This document shows positions 35,648-44,907 of a stretch of DNA of 64,000 bases, piece after piece. Below the pieces are notes generated by a model. The model searched no databases and was not told the origin of the DNA. It worked only from the letters and a program-made list of their open reading frames with translations. The position numbers and the translations under genes were made by a program. The stretch is from Gloeocapsopsis sp. IPPAS B-1203. GTDB lineage: Bacteria > Cyanobacteriota > Cyanobacteriia > Cyanobacteriales > Chroococcidiopsidaceae. Positions within the stretch are counted from its first letter, which is position 1. Each line of letters opens with the position of its first letter. The stretch is from contig NZ_PEIG01000003.1 in the NCBI RefSeq assembly GCF_002749975.1, positions 62,001 to 126,000 on the forward strand. Direction: 5' to 3'.

Positions 35648-37342
35648 ATGGAAGCTTATGATGTTGTCATTATTGGCGCTGGACATAATGGTCTAGTATG
35701 CGCCGCGTATCTGCTAAAAGCTGGTTATAGCGTTTTATTGCTAGAGAAACGTTCGATTCCAGGTGGCGCAGCGACTACTGAAGAATCGCTACCGCAAGAA
35801 GCACCTGGTTTTAAGTTCAACTTGTGTGCGATTGACCACGAGTTTATTCACTTAGGACCAGTTGTGGAGGAACTTGAACTGGAAAAGTATGGCTTAGAGT
35901 ACCTAGAGTGCGATCCTGTTGTTTTCTGTCCGCATCCAGATGGCAAATACTTTTTAGGTCACAAATCACTCGAAAAAACCTGTGCAGAGATTGCGCGTTA
36001 CAGTGAGCGTGATGCTAAAAAATATGCTGAGTATACGGACTACTGGCAACGAGCGCTAGGTGCAATGATTCCTATGTTCAACGCACCACCCAAATCTGTT
36101 ATTGATATTCTCGGTAACTACGATATTAAAAAAATTAGAGATTTACTCTCGGTGATTGGTGCGCCGTCTAAAACTTTAGACTTTATTCGGACAATGCTCA
36201 CAAGTGCTGAGGATCTCCTCAATGAGTGGTTCGATTCGGAATTTCTTAAAGCACCACTCTCTCGATTAGCTGCTGAACTTGGTGCGCCACCTTCGCAAAA
36301 AACGATCGCTGTCGGTGCAATTATGATGGCAATGCGTCACGATCCTGGCATGGCAAGACCGCGTGGTGGAACTGGAGCACTAGTACAAGCCTTACTTAAC
36401 TTAGTCAAAAGTAAAGGTGGTGTTGTGCTTTGCGATCAGCAAGTTAAGAAGATTTTAATTGATGATGGTAAAGCTGTTGGCGTTCGCGTTGCAGGTGGTA
36501 AAGAATATCGTGCCAATAAAGGTGTGATTTCTAATATTGACGCGAAGCGAGTTTTCTTGCAACTCGTGGATAATAGTGACATCGATCAAGTTGAGCCTAA
36601 TTTACGCGAACGTTTAGAACGCCGGATTGTCAACAACAATGAAACAATCCTCAAAATTGACTTGGCGTTAAATGAAGCACCACGCTTTGAACGATTCGAC
36701 CACAAAGATGAATATCTCATCGGTTCAGTCTTAATTGCTGATTCAGTCAGTCATGTGGAGAAAGCTCATAGTGAATGTACGTTAGGTAAAATACCTGATG
36801 ACGATCCATCAATGTATCTTGTTGTTCCAACGATGCGCGATCCTTCAATGGCACCTCCTGGAAAGCATACTGCATGGATTGAGTTTTTTGCACCGTATCA
36901 AATTGCAGGTGCAGAAGGAACTGGGTTAAAGGGTACAGGGTGGACAGATGAACTGAAAAATAAAGTCGCCGATCGCGTCATTGATAAATTGGCAAACTAT
37001 GCACCAAATGTCAAAAACGCCATTATTGCCCGCCAAGTAGAAAGCCCTGCGGAACTCAGCGAACGTCTCGGTGCATACAAAGGTAACTATTACCACGTTG
37101 ATATGACATTAGATCAAATGGTATTTTTCCGCCCACTACCAGAAATTGCTAACTACCGCACGCCAATTGACAATTTATACCTGACTGGTGCAGGAACCCA
37201 TCCTGGTGGTTCAATTTCCGGAATGCCAGGGCGCAACTGTGCGCGGATATTTCTGCAAACACAACAACCATTTGCCCAAACACTAAGAGATGCACGAGAC
37301 TCAATCAAATCTACTGTCGAATCAGTATTTAAGAGTAACTAA
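35648..37342 (+). CDS. crtO: Beta-carotene ketolase CrtO
   Basis: 564 residues of the phytoene-desaturase superfamily. It adds a 4-keto group to beta-carotene, giving echinenone (also used by orange carotenoid protein) and canthaxanthin. FAD-binding start VVIIGAGHNGLVCAAYLL with PGGAATTE, CrtO-like LCAIDHEFIHLGPV, FIRTMLTSAEDLLNEWFDSE in parts, ARPRGGTGAL, GVISNIDAKR, and the C-terminal YLTGAGTHPGGSISGMPG. These closely follow the known Synechocystis CrtO as remembered. Monocistronic, with a hairpin just before its ribosome-binding site. Confidence 0.95.
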   Translation: MEAYDVVIIGAGHNGLVCAAYLLKAGYSVLLLEKRSIPGGAATTEESLPQEAPGFKFNLCAIDHEFIHLGPVVEELELEKYGLEYLECDPVVFCPHPDGKYFLGHKSLEKTCAEIARYSERDAKKYAEYTDYWQRALGAMIPMFNAPPKSVIDILGNYDIKKIRDLLSVIGAPSKTLDFIRTMLTSAEDLLNEWFDSEFLKAPLSRLAAELGAPPSQKTIAVGAIMMAMRHDPGMARPRGGTGALVQALLNLVKSKGGVVLCDQQVKKILIDDGKAVGVRVAGGKEYRANKGVISNIDAKRVFLQLVDNSDIDQVEPNLRERLERRIVNNNETILKIDLALNEAPRFERFDHKDEYLIGSVLIADSVSHVEKAHSECTLGKIPDDDPSMYLVVPTMRDPSMAPPGKHTAWIEFFAPYQIAGAEGTGLKGTGWTDELKNKVADRVIDKLANYAPNVKNAIIARQVESPAELSERLGAYKGNYYHVDMTLDQMVFFRPLPEIANYRTPIDNLYLTGAGTHPGGSISGMPGRNCARIFLQTQQPFAQTLRDARDSIKSTVESVFKSN

Positions 37343-37370
37343 ATTCTTGATGCTGCATTTTTAGTGTCAG

Positions 37371-37470
37371 AGGGGCAGAGGGTAGTAGGGTAGGCGGGTA
37401 GTTGGGTAGTAGAGTAAGAGGGAATAGCAATTAAATCTCTCCCACACTCCTACACTCCCACTCTCCTATT
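37371..37470. repeat. Mirrored purine/pyrimidine repeat R3, copy 1
   Basis: Left arm of GGGTAG/GGTAGTAGGG-type units, right arm of CTCCCACACTCCTACAC-type units. The arms can pair as a long imperfect hairpin after crtO. Copy 2 is at 63825-63955. Confidence 0.75.
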
Positions 37471-37562
37471 AGTCATTCGCCCCTCATCTAATACTTACTA
37501 CAGAGGTAAACAAACTACAAATTTGTTGGAATAATTACTATGATGTGACCAATTCATAACCA

Positions 37563-38669
37563 ATGACGGCTAGGGTGCTAATTTTGGGAGGTCGAGGGCG
37601 GATTGGCAGTAGTATTGCTCAAGACATTGCCACTCATACTCAAGCAAATATTACAATTACAAGTAGGGATCTATCTGCTGCTACAGCAGTTAGTCAAAGT
37701 ATTGGGTCGCAAGTAGATATTTTACTCCTCGATCTAGCTGATACCGAGGCGTTGAAGAAGGCGATCGTTGCAGCCGATCTTGTTATCCATAGTGCAGGAC
37801 CTTTTCATTACCGCGATGCTAGTGTTTTAAAGACTTGTATCGAGCAAGGTGTTAACTATCTCGATGTCAGCGATCACCCGTCGTTTACTCGGAAAGCTTT
37901 AGCCTATAAGTCAGCAGCCGAAGAAGCAGGGATTACGGCAATCGTCAATACAGGCATTTTCCCAGGAATTTCTAATAGTATGGTACGTGAAGGCGTCGAG
38001 CAGTTTGACCAAGCTGAACGCATTCATCTAAGTTATCTCGTCTCAGGTTCTGGTGGTGCGGGAGTAACAGTTATGCGCACTACCTTTTTAGGTTTACAAA
38101 AGCCTTTTGATGCTTGGCTTGATGGCAAATGGCAAGAAGTAAAACCTTATAGTGATCGCGAAGCAATTGAATTTCCAGATCCTTACAGGCGATCGCACGT
38201 CTACTGGTTTAATATGCCTGAGGCATTTACGCTACCAGAAGCTTTTCCTACCGTTAAAACGGTTATTACTAAATTTGGTTCCAAACCTGATTTTTACAAT
38301 CATCTTACCTGGATTGCCGCACATTGGTTTCCTAAGCCTTTGATGCAACAACGCAGTGCGATCGAATTTTTAGCTCATGTCAGCCATGCAATGACAGATG
38401 TTACTAACCGTTTTAGTGGTATTGGGGTTGTGATTCGTTCTGAGGTTAGTGGTATCAAACAAGGAAAACAAGCTAGCTACTGTTCGACTTTAATGCATGA
38501 AAACACAGCGATCGCCGCAGGTTGTGGGACTGGTAGTTTAGCTCAATTTCTCCTTGAAGGAAAGCTAAAAAAACCTGGAGTTTGGGCTGTAGAACAAGCT
38601 TTACCAACAAATTTATTTCAAGAAGCTTTGAAGCAGCGTAATCTTAAATTACATCAAGAATGGTTGTAA
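37563..38669 (+). CDS. Saccharopine dehydrogenase-like NAD(P)-binding oxidoreductase
   Basis: 368 residues. N-terminal Rossmann fold (VLILGGRGRIGSSIAQDIA) and the LVIHSAGPFHYRDASVLKTC segment typical of the saccharopine dehydrogenase NADP-binding family; the C-terminal half is the catalytic/dimer domain. The family covers lysine biosynthesis and many unassigned reductases. No lysine gene is nearby, so substrate is open. The start codon follows an AT-rich leader without a clear ribosome-binding site. Confidence 0.82.
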   Translation: MTARVLILGGRGRIGSSIAQDIATHTQANITITSRDLSAATAVSQSIGSQVDILLLDLADTEALKKAIVAADLVIHSAGPFHYRDASVLKTCIEQGVNYLDVSDHPSFTRKALAYKSAAEEAGITAIVNTGIFPGISNSMVREGVEQFDQAERIHLSYLVSGSGGAGVTVMRTTFLGLQKPFDAWLDGKWQEVKPYSDREAIEFPDPYRRSHVYWFNMPEAFTLPEAFPTVKTVITKFGSKPDFYNHLTWIAAHWFPKPLMQQRSAIEFLAHVSHAMTDVTNRFSGIGVVIRSEVSGIKQGKQASYCSTLMHENTAIAAGCGTGSLAQFLLEGKLKKPGVWAVEQALPTNLFQEALKQRNLKLHQEWL

Positions 38670-38807
38670 AACTTTAAGTCAATAATTAGCAATTTAATCT
38701 ATCCCTAGACAGAAGGCAGTCATAATTTTATCAAAGTACGATGCGAGTCTACAAAACATTAGCGTTGGTATTAATATATACTTACACTAACAACCAGAGG
38801 AATTTCT

Positions 38808-39170
38808 ATGCGTAGTCTTCTCAACTTATGCCAAGTATCTGCAAAGAAACTTTTAGCCACTGCCTTAATTGCAATTGTTATATCTTTAGCACTACTGAGT
38901 GCACCTAGTTACGCTGGTACATATGCTGAACAAAAATTAGTACCTCCAGCGGAAAGAATATTGACACCAGAAGAAAAAATAGAACGTGCCTATGATTTGG
39001 GTGAAGGGGCTGGAATGCTTGAGGAAAGCAAGCAGCGATCGCCAAATGCTAATACACTCACAAAACCTAATGAGAAAATGAATGTGAAAACTGTCACAAC
39101 CCCTAAATCAGAACAAGGCTTAGTAGAAAAAGCAAAAGAACTAGTAGAAAAAGTAAAAGGTAACGAATAA
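38808..39170 (+). CDS. Secreted small protein with C-terminal charged helix
   Basis: 120 residues with a signal peptide (hydrophobic residues about 17-33, cleavage near PSYAGTYA) and a preceding AGAGGAA ribosome-binding site. The mature part contains PPAERILTPEEKIERAYDLGEGAG and ends in a Lys/Glu-rich amphipathic helix (LVEKAKELVEKVKGN). Probably periplasmic or thylakoid-lumenal. Family not recognised. Confidence 0.72.
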   Translation: MRSLLNLCQVSAKKLLATALIAIVISLALLSAPSYAGTYAEQKLVPPAERILTPEEKIERAYDLGEGAGMLEESKQRSPNANTLTKPNEKMNVKTVTTPKSEQGLVEKAKELVEKVKGNE

Positions 39171-39404
39171 GAAAGATACGCAGTTAGTGAAAGTTGTTTA
39201 AAGCTTGAAAATTGGTAGTTAGAGATTAGTTTTAGCAGAATTATTTATCAATAACTACCAAGAAAATTTTATCTCTCCAATTATTAAAGTAATTCTTTCT
39301 TACCAGGGGATGATTATTTTTTCCAATTGAGTTGACACGATAAAACCAAATCTAATGATTCATAAGTCAACTATAAAAAAATAGCTACCACCCTAGATAG
39401 AAAA

Positions 39405-39878
39405 ATGCTTGAACCTTGGATGATTATAGGTATAATAACTTTCTTAATTGCTTTAGCTAGTCTTTTTTTTAGACCACGAGATACTCAATGGGCAAAAAAT
39501 TTAAATCGACCAAAGTGGTTAGTTTTTGAACCACTAATTCCTGTCTTCTGGACAATTGTCTTTACAGGTGGAGCGCTATCGGCTGCTAATATCTGGGAAA
39601 ACGAGCCTGGTACGTTGTCAACGTGGCTATTGATGGGGCTTTATTTAGTATTAGAAATTATAACTGTGGCATACATTCCTGCTACGTTGCGATCGCGAAA
39701 TCTCAAAGTAGGGACAATATTAGGGGGCAGTGGAGTCATTTTAGGAATAGTCCTCACACTTATCGTTTGGAATATTTCAGGTGTAGCAGCTTTATTTCTA
39801 TTACCATACCTTCTTTGGAGTCCAGTTGGTACTTACACCACTTGGGAAATGATGCAGCTTAACCCAGAAGCAGTGTAA
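39405..39878 (+). CDS. tspO: TspO/MBR family tryptophan-rich membrane sensor
   Basis: 157 residues with five membrane helices. LNRPKWLVFEPLIPVFWT resembles the PxWxPPxxxFxxxW region of TspO, and the C-terminal LLPYLLWSPVGTYTTW matches helix 5. TspO binds tetrapyrroles and is linked to stress and light responses in cyanobacteria. This member diverges from the canonical WxPP signature, so porphyrin binding is not assured. A terminator follows 22 bp after the stop. Confidence 0.82.
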   Translation: MLEPWMIIGIITFLIALASLFFRPRDTQWAKNLNRPKWLVFEPLIPVFWTIVFTGGALSAANIWENEPGTLSTWLLMGLYLVLEIITVAYIPATLRSRNLKVGTILGGSGVILGIVLTLIVWNISGVAALFLLPYLLWSPVGTYTTWEMMQLNPEAV

Positions 39879-39900
39879 TTAAAAGCTATTGATTCTTGTG

Positions 39901-39933
39901 AGGGTGGGCATTTCAGCTCACCCTTTTGATTTT
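39901..39933 (+). terminator. Rho-independent terminator after tspO
   Basis: AGGGTGGGC-ATTTCA-GCTCACCCT (9-bp stem with one G:U) followed by TTTGATTTT. Confidence 0.88.
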
Positions 39934-40429
39934 AGTATCTGGTAGTTCCTGTACCTGTATTCACTGTGTTGGGATCGCGATAAGCTGGTTCAGCTGGTTT
40001 GCGAAATAAGTTAGCTAAGCCCAGTAAACCTAGTAAACCCAGTAAACCCCAAGAACCTCCACCTGTTCCTTCAGTTTGTGTTTCTGTAGCAGTACCAGTT
40101 GTACCGCCGTATGTAGGTTCTCCAGGAATTGTATCGCCGGTTGTTGCGTCAGTATCTGGTGTAGTTCCAGTGCCAGGGGCTGTTCCACCTGGAGTAGTAC
40201 CAGGGGTAGTTGTACCTGTTGTACCACCCAAGCCTGTATCTGTACCAGGTGTTGTCGTTCCTCCGGTAGTACCACCAGGGGCAGTTGTTCCTAATCCCGA
40301 ACCTGTGCCCGTACCAGGAGTTGTGCCAGTAGTACCGGTATCTTGTGCGATCGCAGGAACGCTTAAAGGCACAGCTAAACTAAAAGTAACACCTGCCAAA
40401 ATAGCTTGAGTTAGATAAGAACGTTTCAT
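39932..40429 (-). CDS. Secreted Gly/Thr-rich protein with WGLLGLLGL motif
   Basis: 165 residues. A signal peptide (LAGVTFSLAVPLSVPAIA) is followed by about 80 residues of low-complexity GTTPGTG-type repeat, then a hydrophobic WGLLGLLGLLGLANLFRK helix and a 20-residue polar tail. The WGxxG-type helix with basic end resembles C-terminal sorting/anchor signals described for WGxxGxxG-CTERM proteins in cyanobacteria. Here a tail follows, so it may simply be a membrane anchor. The antisense frame is a shadow of the repeat. Confidence 0.75.
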   Translation of the reverse strand: MKRSYLTQAILAGVTFSLAVPLSVPAIAQDTGTTGTTPGTGTGSGLGTTAPGGTTGGTTTPGTDTGLGGTTGTTTPGTTPGGTAPGTGTTPDTDATTGDTIPGEPTYGGTTGTATETQTEGTGGGSWGLLGLLGLLGLANLFRKPAEPAYRDPNTVNTGTGTTRY

Positions 40430-40793
40430 AAGTCTGCTTCCCCCTGAATTGATATGTTTTCTCGACAGTAATTACCAAAGCCAGCAATAATTAATTTTTG
40501 TGTTACTCACTCAAAATCTTTGTGCTTTTCTAGACGAGAAATGTTGTGTAGCAAACACTTGTCTATATGTAATGCTTTAAGAGGCAACATTAGTGGACTT
40601 GATAGACATAAACGTGATCGCTACTTCAACTTGCATACACACCTCTTGACTTAACTACCATTTTTCTAGTTGCCATTACCCTTATAAAAGTTAACCGCTT
40701 CAATTCACAGCCACTTCTACCAGAGGATCGAGCTATTGTTAAGCAAGGTAGTATTTGCGAATACAAAAAACGAGCGCTTAAGACTGGAGTGGA
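40430..40793. other. Intergenic region, no gene seen
   Basis: About 360 bp upstream of the Gly/Thr-rich gene and downstream of the antiporter gene. An open frame without start codon runs through 40620-40800 on the plus strand but has no ribosome-binding site or family likeness, so I do not call it. Confidence 0.4.
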
Positions 40794-42041
40794 TTAGGTA
40801 GAGGCATTAATCTTTTTACTACGATTTTTGTATCCGTTATAGGCACTCATCAATGGTGTCGTACTAATTCCATGAAGAATGACAGACACCACAATTGTGA
40901 TATAGGTAATCCAAGCAATTTGCTCTCCCAATGCGCCTTGCAATCCATGACCAAAGGCATAGGTGAGGTAATATATGGAACCAACACCACGGACACCAAA
41001 CCAGCCAAACAACCAACGAGTTACCTGACGATAGCCACCGCCAATTGTACTGAGCCAAGTTCCTAGAGGACGAATAACAAACAATAAAGAACCCCCAACA
41101 ATCAACGCAGCGATCGCGTGTTCTTGAATTGCAGATGCTCGTAACATTGAACCTAAAATTAAGATTGTTCCTACTTCTAGGAGTTTTTCAATGCGCTCAG
41201 TAAATTCGCGTTGAGAGAAGGGTTTATCAGGGTCATGATAACGTCGTTGGGCTACTATTCCGGCAACGAAGACTGCGAGAAATCCATAACCATTGACAAC
41301 CTCAGTCAAAGAGTACGTGAGGAGAATGATACTAAGCGCAACAAAATCCTCCATCAAGTCATCAACTTTAGTATGCTTCTGGATGTTTTGGTCAATCGTA
41401 ACTACGATCAAAGGAATCACAATTCCCATCACTAAACCAATAGCGACTGCCCAAATTAAATCGATAGTAACCCATTCCTGAAACCATGCTTGCCAGTTGT
41501 TGCCATCTTCAAACCAGTGAATGCCAAAACATACAAAAGGAAAGGCTAAAGCGTCATTTAAACCACCTTCGGAAGTTAACCCAAAGCGTAACTCATCGCG
41601 ATCTTCAGTATGCGTTAGTTGCACTTCTGAGGCGAGTACTGGGTCAGTAGGTGCGAGAATTGCTCCTAGTAAAATTGCGGGTCCCCATTCCATGCGCAGA
41701 AACCAATGTGCGACTGCGGCGATCGCAAAGATTGATAATGGCATCAAAAAACCGATCAAGCGAATAGTGGAACGCCAAGCACCTGTATTGAGAGGACGAT
41801 TCATTTTCAAGCCACAACTAAACAGTGAGACAATGACAACGAATTCGGTTAGCCGTTCTAAAAACTGTGCATCAGGGCGTAGCTGAACGATATTGAGTGC
41901 ATAAGGACCTAGGAAGATACCCACTACCAGATAAATCAAGGCAAAGGAAATTGGTAAACGGGAAATCCATCCTGAACCTAGAGTGACGCACAATAATAGT
42001 AGACCTATTACAAGTAGGTCTAGGATGTAAATATCTACCAT
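40794..42041 (-). CDS. Na+/H+ antiporter, CPA1/NhaP-like
   Basis: 415 residues with about 12 membrane helices. Antiporter features: GPYALNIVQL, ILAPTDPVLASEVQL (the acidic transport motif region with Asp), LTSEGGLNDALAFPFV, and RGVGSIYYL near the end. Likely exchanges Na+ (or K+) for H+ and supports salt or pH tolerance. Two or more acidic residues in the membrane fit cation transport. Monocistronic. Confidence 0.88.
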   Translation of the reverse strand: MVDIYILDLLVIGLLLLCVTLGSGWISRLPISFALIYLVVGIFLGPYALNIVQLRPDAQFLERLTEFVVIVSLFSCGLKMNRPLNTGAWRSTIRLIGFLMPLSIFAIAAVAHWFLRMEWGPAILLGAILAPTDPVLASEVQLTHTEDRDELRFGLTSEGGLNDALAFPFVCFGIHWFEDGNNWQAWFQEWVTIDLIWAVAIGLVMGIVIPLIVVTIDQNIQKHTKVDDLMEDFVALSIILLTYSLTEVVNGYGFLAVFVAGIVAQRRYHDPDKPFSQREFTERIEKLLEVGTILILGSMLRASAIQEHAIAALIVGGSLLFVIRPLGTWLSTIGGGYRQVTRWLFGWFGVRGVGSIYYLTYAFGHGLQGALGEQIAWITYITIVVSVILHGISTTPLMSAYNGYKNRSKKINAST

Positions 42042-42113
42042 TACCTACAAATATTAATTGAGGGGTGTTATGCAAGTCTAATGCGATCGCCCTAAGCTCT
42101 CAATCAGCTTGTA

Positions 42114-42221
42114 GTGGTATTTACCATCTGGTAATTGGTAAATAAGTGGGTAAAAATAAACATAACTTAATGGCTGGTAACTGGTAATTGGTCAAGCAGT
42201 ATCTATTACCTATTACCATTT
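42114..42221. repeat. GGTAAT/ATTACC mirrored array, copy 2
   Basis: Tandem CTGGTAATTGGTAA units and later TATTACCTATTACC units, able to pair. Between the antiporter 5' end and the permease 3' end. Confidence 0.65.
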
Positions 42222-42252
42222 AATTATGCCCATCTACTTAATTGAGTCTCAA

Positions 42253-43203
42253 TTAAACTTTTTGGACAAACCGTCTTCCTAATAAACCTTGGGGTCGCAC
42301 TAATAACATGATAAACAAGATACCAAAAGCAACAGCATCTTTATATGCAGAGTAATCTCCAGGAACAAACGCTTCAACTAAACCAATCAATAAACCACCC
42401 AACACCGCACCAGGAATACTCCCTAACCCCCCAAGAACAATCACTGCTAAACCTTTTAAACCGAAAGCAATTCCAAAATAAGGTCCTGCAATACTCACAC
42501 TCGATGCCACTAAAGTTCCTGCAAAACCTGCGAGAAAACTGCTGATAAAGAATGTGAGAACAATAAAGCGATCGGTGTTAATTCCCAATAAACTTGCAGT
42601 TGTTGGATCTTCTGCAACTGCTTGCATTGCTTTGCCGTATTTGGTGCGGTTGATAAACAATGTCAAAATGGTCAAAATGACAACAGAGACACAGAAAATG
42701 ACTACTTGTACACTACGAATTGGCACAGGCTGTTCTGCTGTTCCGAAGTTAATTGCAGAAGGGAGATTACCATATGTTCCTGCGGGAAAAGTGTAACTTT
42801 CTGCGCCGACTAAATATTGAATAACATTCACAATTACGACTGCTACACCTAAACTAGAAACAACCGTTAATAGTGGATCAGAACCTCTGCGCCGTAACGG
42901 GCGAAAAGCAATACGTTCGACTGCGACTCCTACTAAACCAGCAAGCGTACTTCCCAAAATTAAAGCGATCGCAAAAGGAAGTTGAATCGGTAAAACAGCA
43001 TTAGCAAGCAAACCATTAAATCCAAATGCACCACCCATAAGTGCATACGTAAAGTATGCACCTAAAGTAAAAATTGCTCCATGCGCAAAATTAATAATAC
43101 CTAAAATAGAAAATATGAGAGTATATCCTAAAGCAAAAATGGCATAAGCACTACCAATCGACAAACCGTTGAGAACTTGTTGTAAAAATAGCGTAATATT
43201 CAT
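42253..43203 (-). CDS. natD: Branched-chain/neutral amino acid ABC transporter permease (LivH type)
   Basis: 316 residues of the LivH family, about eight membrane helices, with the start MNITLFLQQVLNGLSIGSAYAI in parts and the conserved GFAGTLVASS and KGLAVIVLGGLGSIPGAVLGG loops that contact the ATPase. In cyanobacteria LivH-like permeases belong to the N-I neutral amino acid system (NatD) or the urea system (UrtB). The binding protein gene just upstream looks amino-acid type, which favours NatD, but the symbol is tentative. No ATPase or LivM gene is adjacent. Confidence 0.8.
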   Translation of the reverse strand: MNITLFLQQVLNGLSIGSAYAIFALGYTLIFSILGIINFAHGAIFTLGAYFTYALMGGAFGFNGLLANAVLPIQLPFAIALILGSTLAGLVGVAVERIAFRPLRRRGSDPLLTVVSSLGVAVVIVNVIQYLVGAESYTFPAGTYGNLPSAINFGTAEQPVPIRSVQVVIFCVSVVILTILTLFINRTKYGKAMQAVAEDPTTASLLGINTDRFIVLTFFISSFLAGFAGTLVASSVSIAGPYFGIAFGLKGLAVIVLGGLGSIPGAVLGGLLIGLVEAFVPGDYSAYKDAVAFGILFIMLLVRPQGLLGRRFVQKV

Positions 43204-43370
43204 TTTTTGTACTTAATCTTCTAATTAAAATTTAAAATTTGAGGTAGTCATTAGTAATTTTTAATAGAAGAATTCCAACTTACTATAACCGAATATCTGC
43301 CCTAAAACATCTATGTGTTCTGTTTGTTTTTGCTTATGCATATTTTTTTATGGCAATACATTATTAATTG

Positions 43371-43421
43371 AATAAGTCCACGAAGGTGGACTTTGTTTAG
43401 TTAGCTGCGAATTTATTCACC
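43371..43421 (+). repeat. R2 repeat, copy 5
   Basis: A standard copy: AAGTCCAC-GAAG-GTGGACTT, then GTTTAG, then AGCTGCGAATTTATTCACC, in the gap between the permease and binding-protein genes. Confidence 0.88.
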
Positions 43422-43448
43422 AAGCTAAATAAATATGAGTTCTATATC

Positions 43449-44669
43449 TTATTTCAAAAAGGCAAATTGACCGCTATTACCATTATTATTCATCTTAATT
43501 TGAGCAACATAAAATTCTTTTTGTACCACCTCACCTTCAGGAGTAAAAGAAATTTCACCTAAGGGAGTTTGATAGCTTCCTGCTAATATTTGCTTATTGA
43601 GTTCTGTTCTTAGTTGTGGTAAGGATAAAGTACTAATGTCAGTTTTACTATCTAAGGCTTTGAGGGCTTCTACATAAACTTGCACAGCGGTATAAGCTTG
43701 AGCGCTAAACTGAGGTGGTTCTTTTTTGTATTGACTGCTGTAAGCATTACGAAAAGCCGCATTAATTTCACCTGGATGTTCTGGACTATAAGCTTGGGCG
43801 ATTAATACGCCATCACAGTGTTCTTGACACACAGTAAACACATTTGATGTGTTCAACCCGTTACCACCAATAATTGAGCCTCGATAACCTAATTCTCGCA
43901 ACTGCTTAACTAAGTTTCCACCATCTGCAGCTAGCCCAGAAATAATAACTAAGTCAGGATTTAGATTTAATGCATTAGTTGCTTGTGTTTGAAAATCTGT
44001 ATCAGTTGTCTGAAACTTTTGCACAGTGACTAATTCAAGTCCTTGTTCTTTAACTGTCTGTTGAAAAACTTCAGTTTCTGATTTGCTAAAAGCATCATTT
44101 TGTGCATAAAAAACAGCAACTCGTTTAATATTAGGATTGCCCTTTAATGCTGCTTGAACTGAGTTTGGTGCAACAACCGTCACTGGTGCAGAAACTCGTG
44201 CTATGTAATCACCAATTTGAGGAATACCTTTAGCGGTATTTGATGGTCCTATAACTGGAACTTTAGCTCTTTCTGCAATTGGATCAGCACTAAATGCTTG
44301 TTGTGACAAAGTAGGTCCCACAATACCAACAACGCGATCGTTATTGATTAAAGTTTGGAAAGCATTGATTGTACCAGCTTCATCACCACCAGTATCTTGA
44401 AACACTAACTTAATAGGCGTACCGTCGATACCCCCTTGTTCGTTAAAATACTTTTCAGCAATTCTAGCCCCTGCAACTTGTTCTTGACCAAGTAAGGCAA
44501 CATTACTAGTTTGCGCTACTGCAACACCAATAGGAATTGCATTAGGAGATGTTGAGGCTGTATTTGTTGCGGTATTAGTTGTATTTGTACCTGTATTAGC
44601 TCCACCACAAGCCGACAGCAATAGAGTCAAAGTAACAAATACAGAAGTACGTGCAGCAGTTTTATACAT
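43449..44669 (-). CDS. natB: ABC transporter substrate-binding lipoprotein, branched-chain amino acid type
   Basis: 406 residues from the ATG at 44669, giving a lipoprotein signal with lipobox LLLSAC; an upstream ATG would add 19 residues before the signal and is unlikely. Two-lobed type I periplasmic-binding fold (GVAVAQTSNVALLGQEQVAGARIA, FQTLINNDRVVGIVGP, SGLAADGGNLVKQLRELGY). A Thr/Asn/Ala-rich linker follows the lipid site. It captures amino acids for the permease encoded downstream in the same direction, 245 bp apart. The NatB symbol follows the cyanobacterial N-I system and is tentative. Confidence 0.82.
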   Translation of the reverse strand: MYKTAARTSVFVTLTLLLSACGGANTGTNTTNTATNTASTSPNAIPIGVAVAQTSNVALLGQEQVAGARIAEKYFNEQGGIDGTPIKLVFQDTGGDEAGTINAFQTLINNDRVVGIVGPTLSQQAFSADPIAERAKVPVIGPSNTAKGIPQIGDYIARVSAPVTVVAPNSVQAALKGNPNIKRVAVFYAQNDAFSKSETEVFQQTVKEQGLELVTVQKFQTTDTDFQTQATNALNLNPDLVIISGLAADGGNLVKQLRELGYRGSIIGGNGLNTSNVFTVCQEHCDGVLIAQAYSPEHPGEINAAFRNAYSSQYKKEPPQFSAQAYTAVQVYVEALKALDSKTDISTLSLPQLRTELNKQILAGSYQTPLGEISFTPEGEVVQKEFYVAQIKMNNNGNSGQFAFLK

Positions 44670-44907
44670 AAGTATAGTGAAAATATGGGCGATCTTAATT
44701 TGACCATGCATAGGCGATCGCGCCAAGTATTTGTTAGCTATTATTTAGTTACTATTTGTTGCTATTATGGTTCCTAATTTTTAGAAAAGTTAAAAAATAG
44801 GAAACGCGCTCTATCCTGCAATACCAACTAAAGTAATTAAGAACCAAGGCTGCTAGTCAGGGGTTTTCTCTACAGTTCACTTGCATAAACTACCGATTAC
44901 TTAGCTT

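Noticed and set aside
39999-40409. 136-codon Pro/Val-rich frame opposite the Gly/Thr-rich protein
   Set aside because: Antisense reading of the GGTACT-type low-complexity repeat; the minus-strand frame has a signal peptide and anchor helix.
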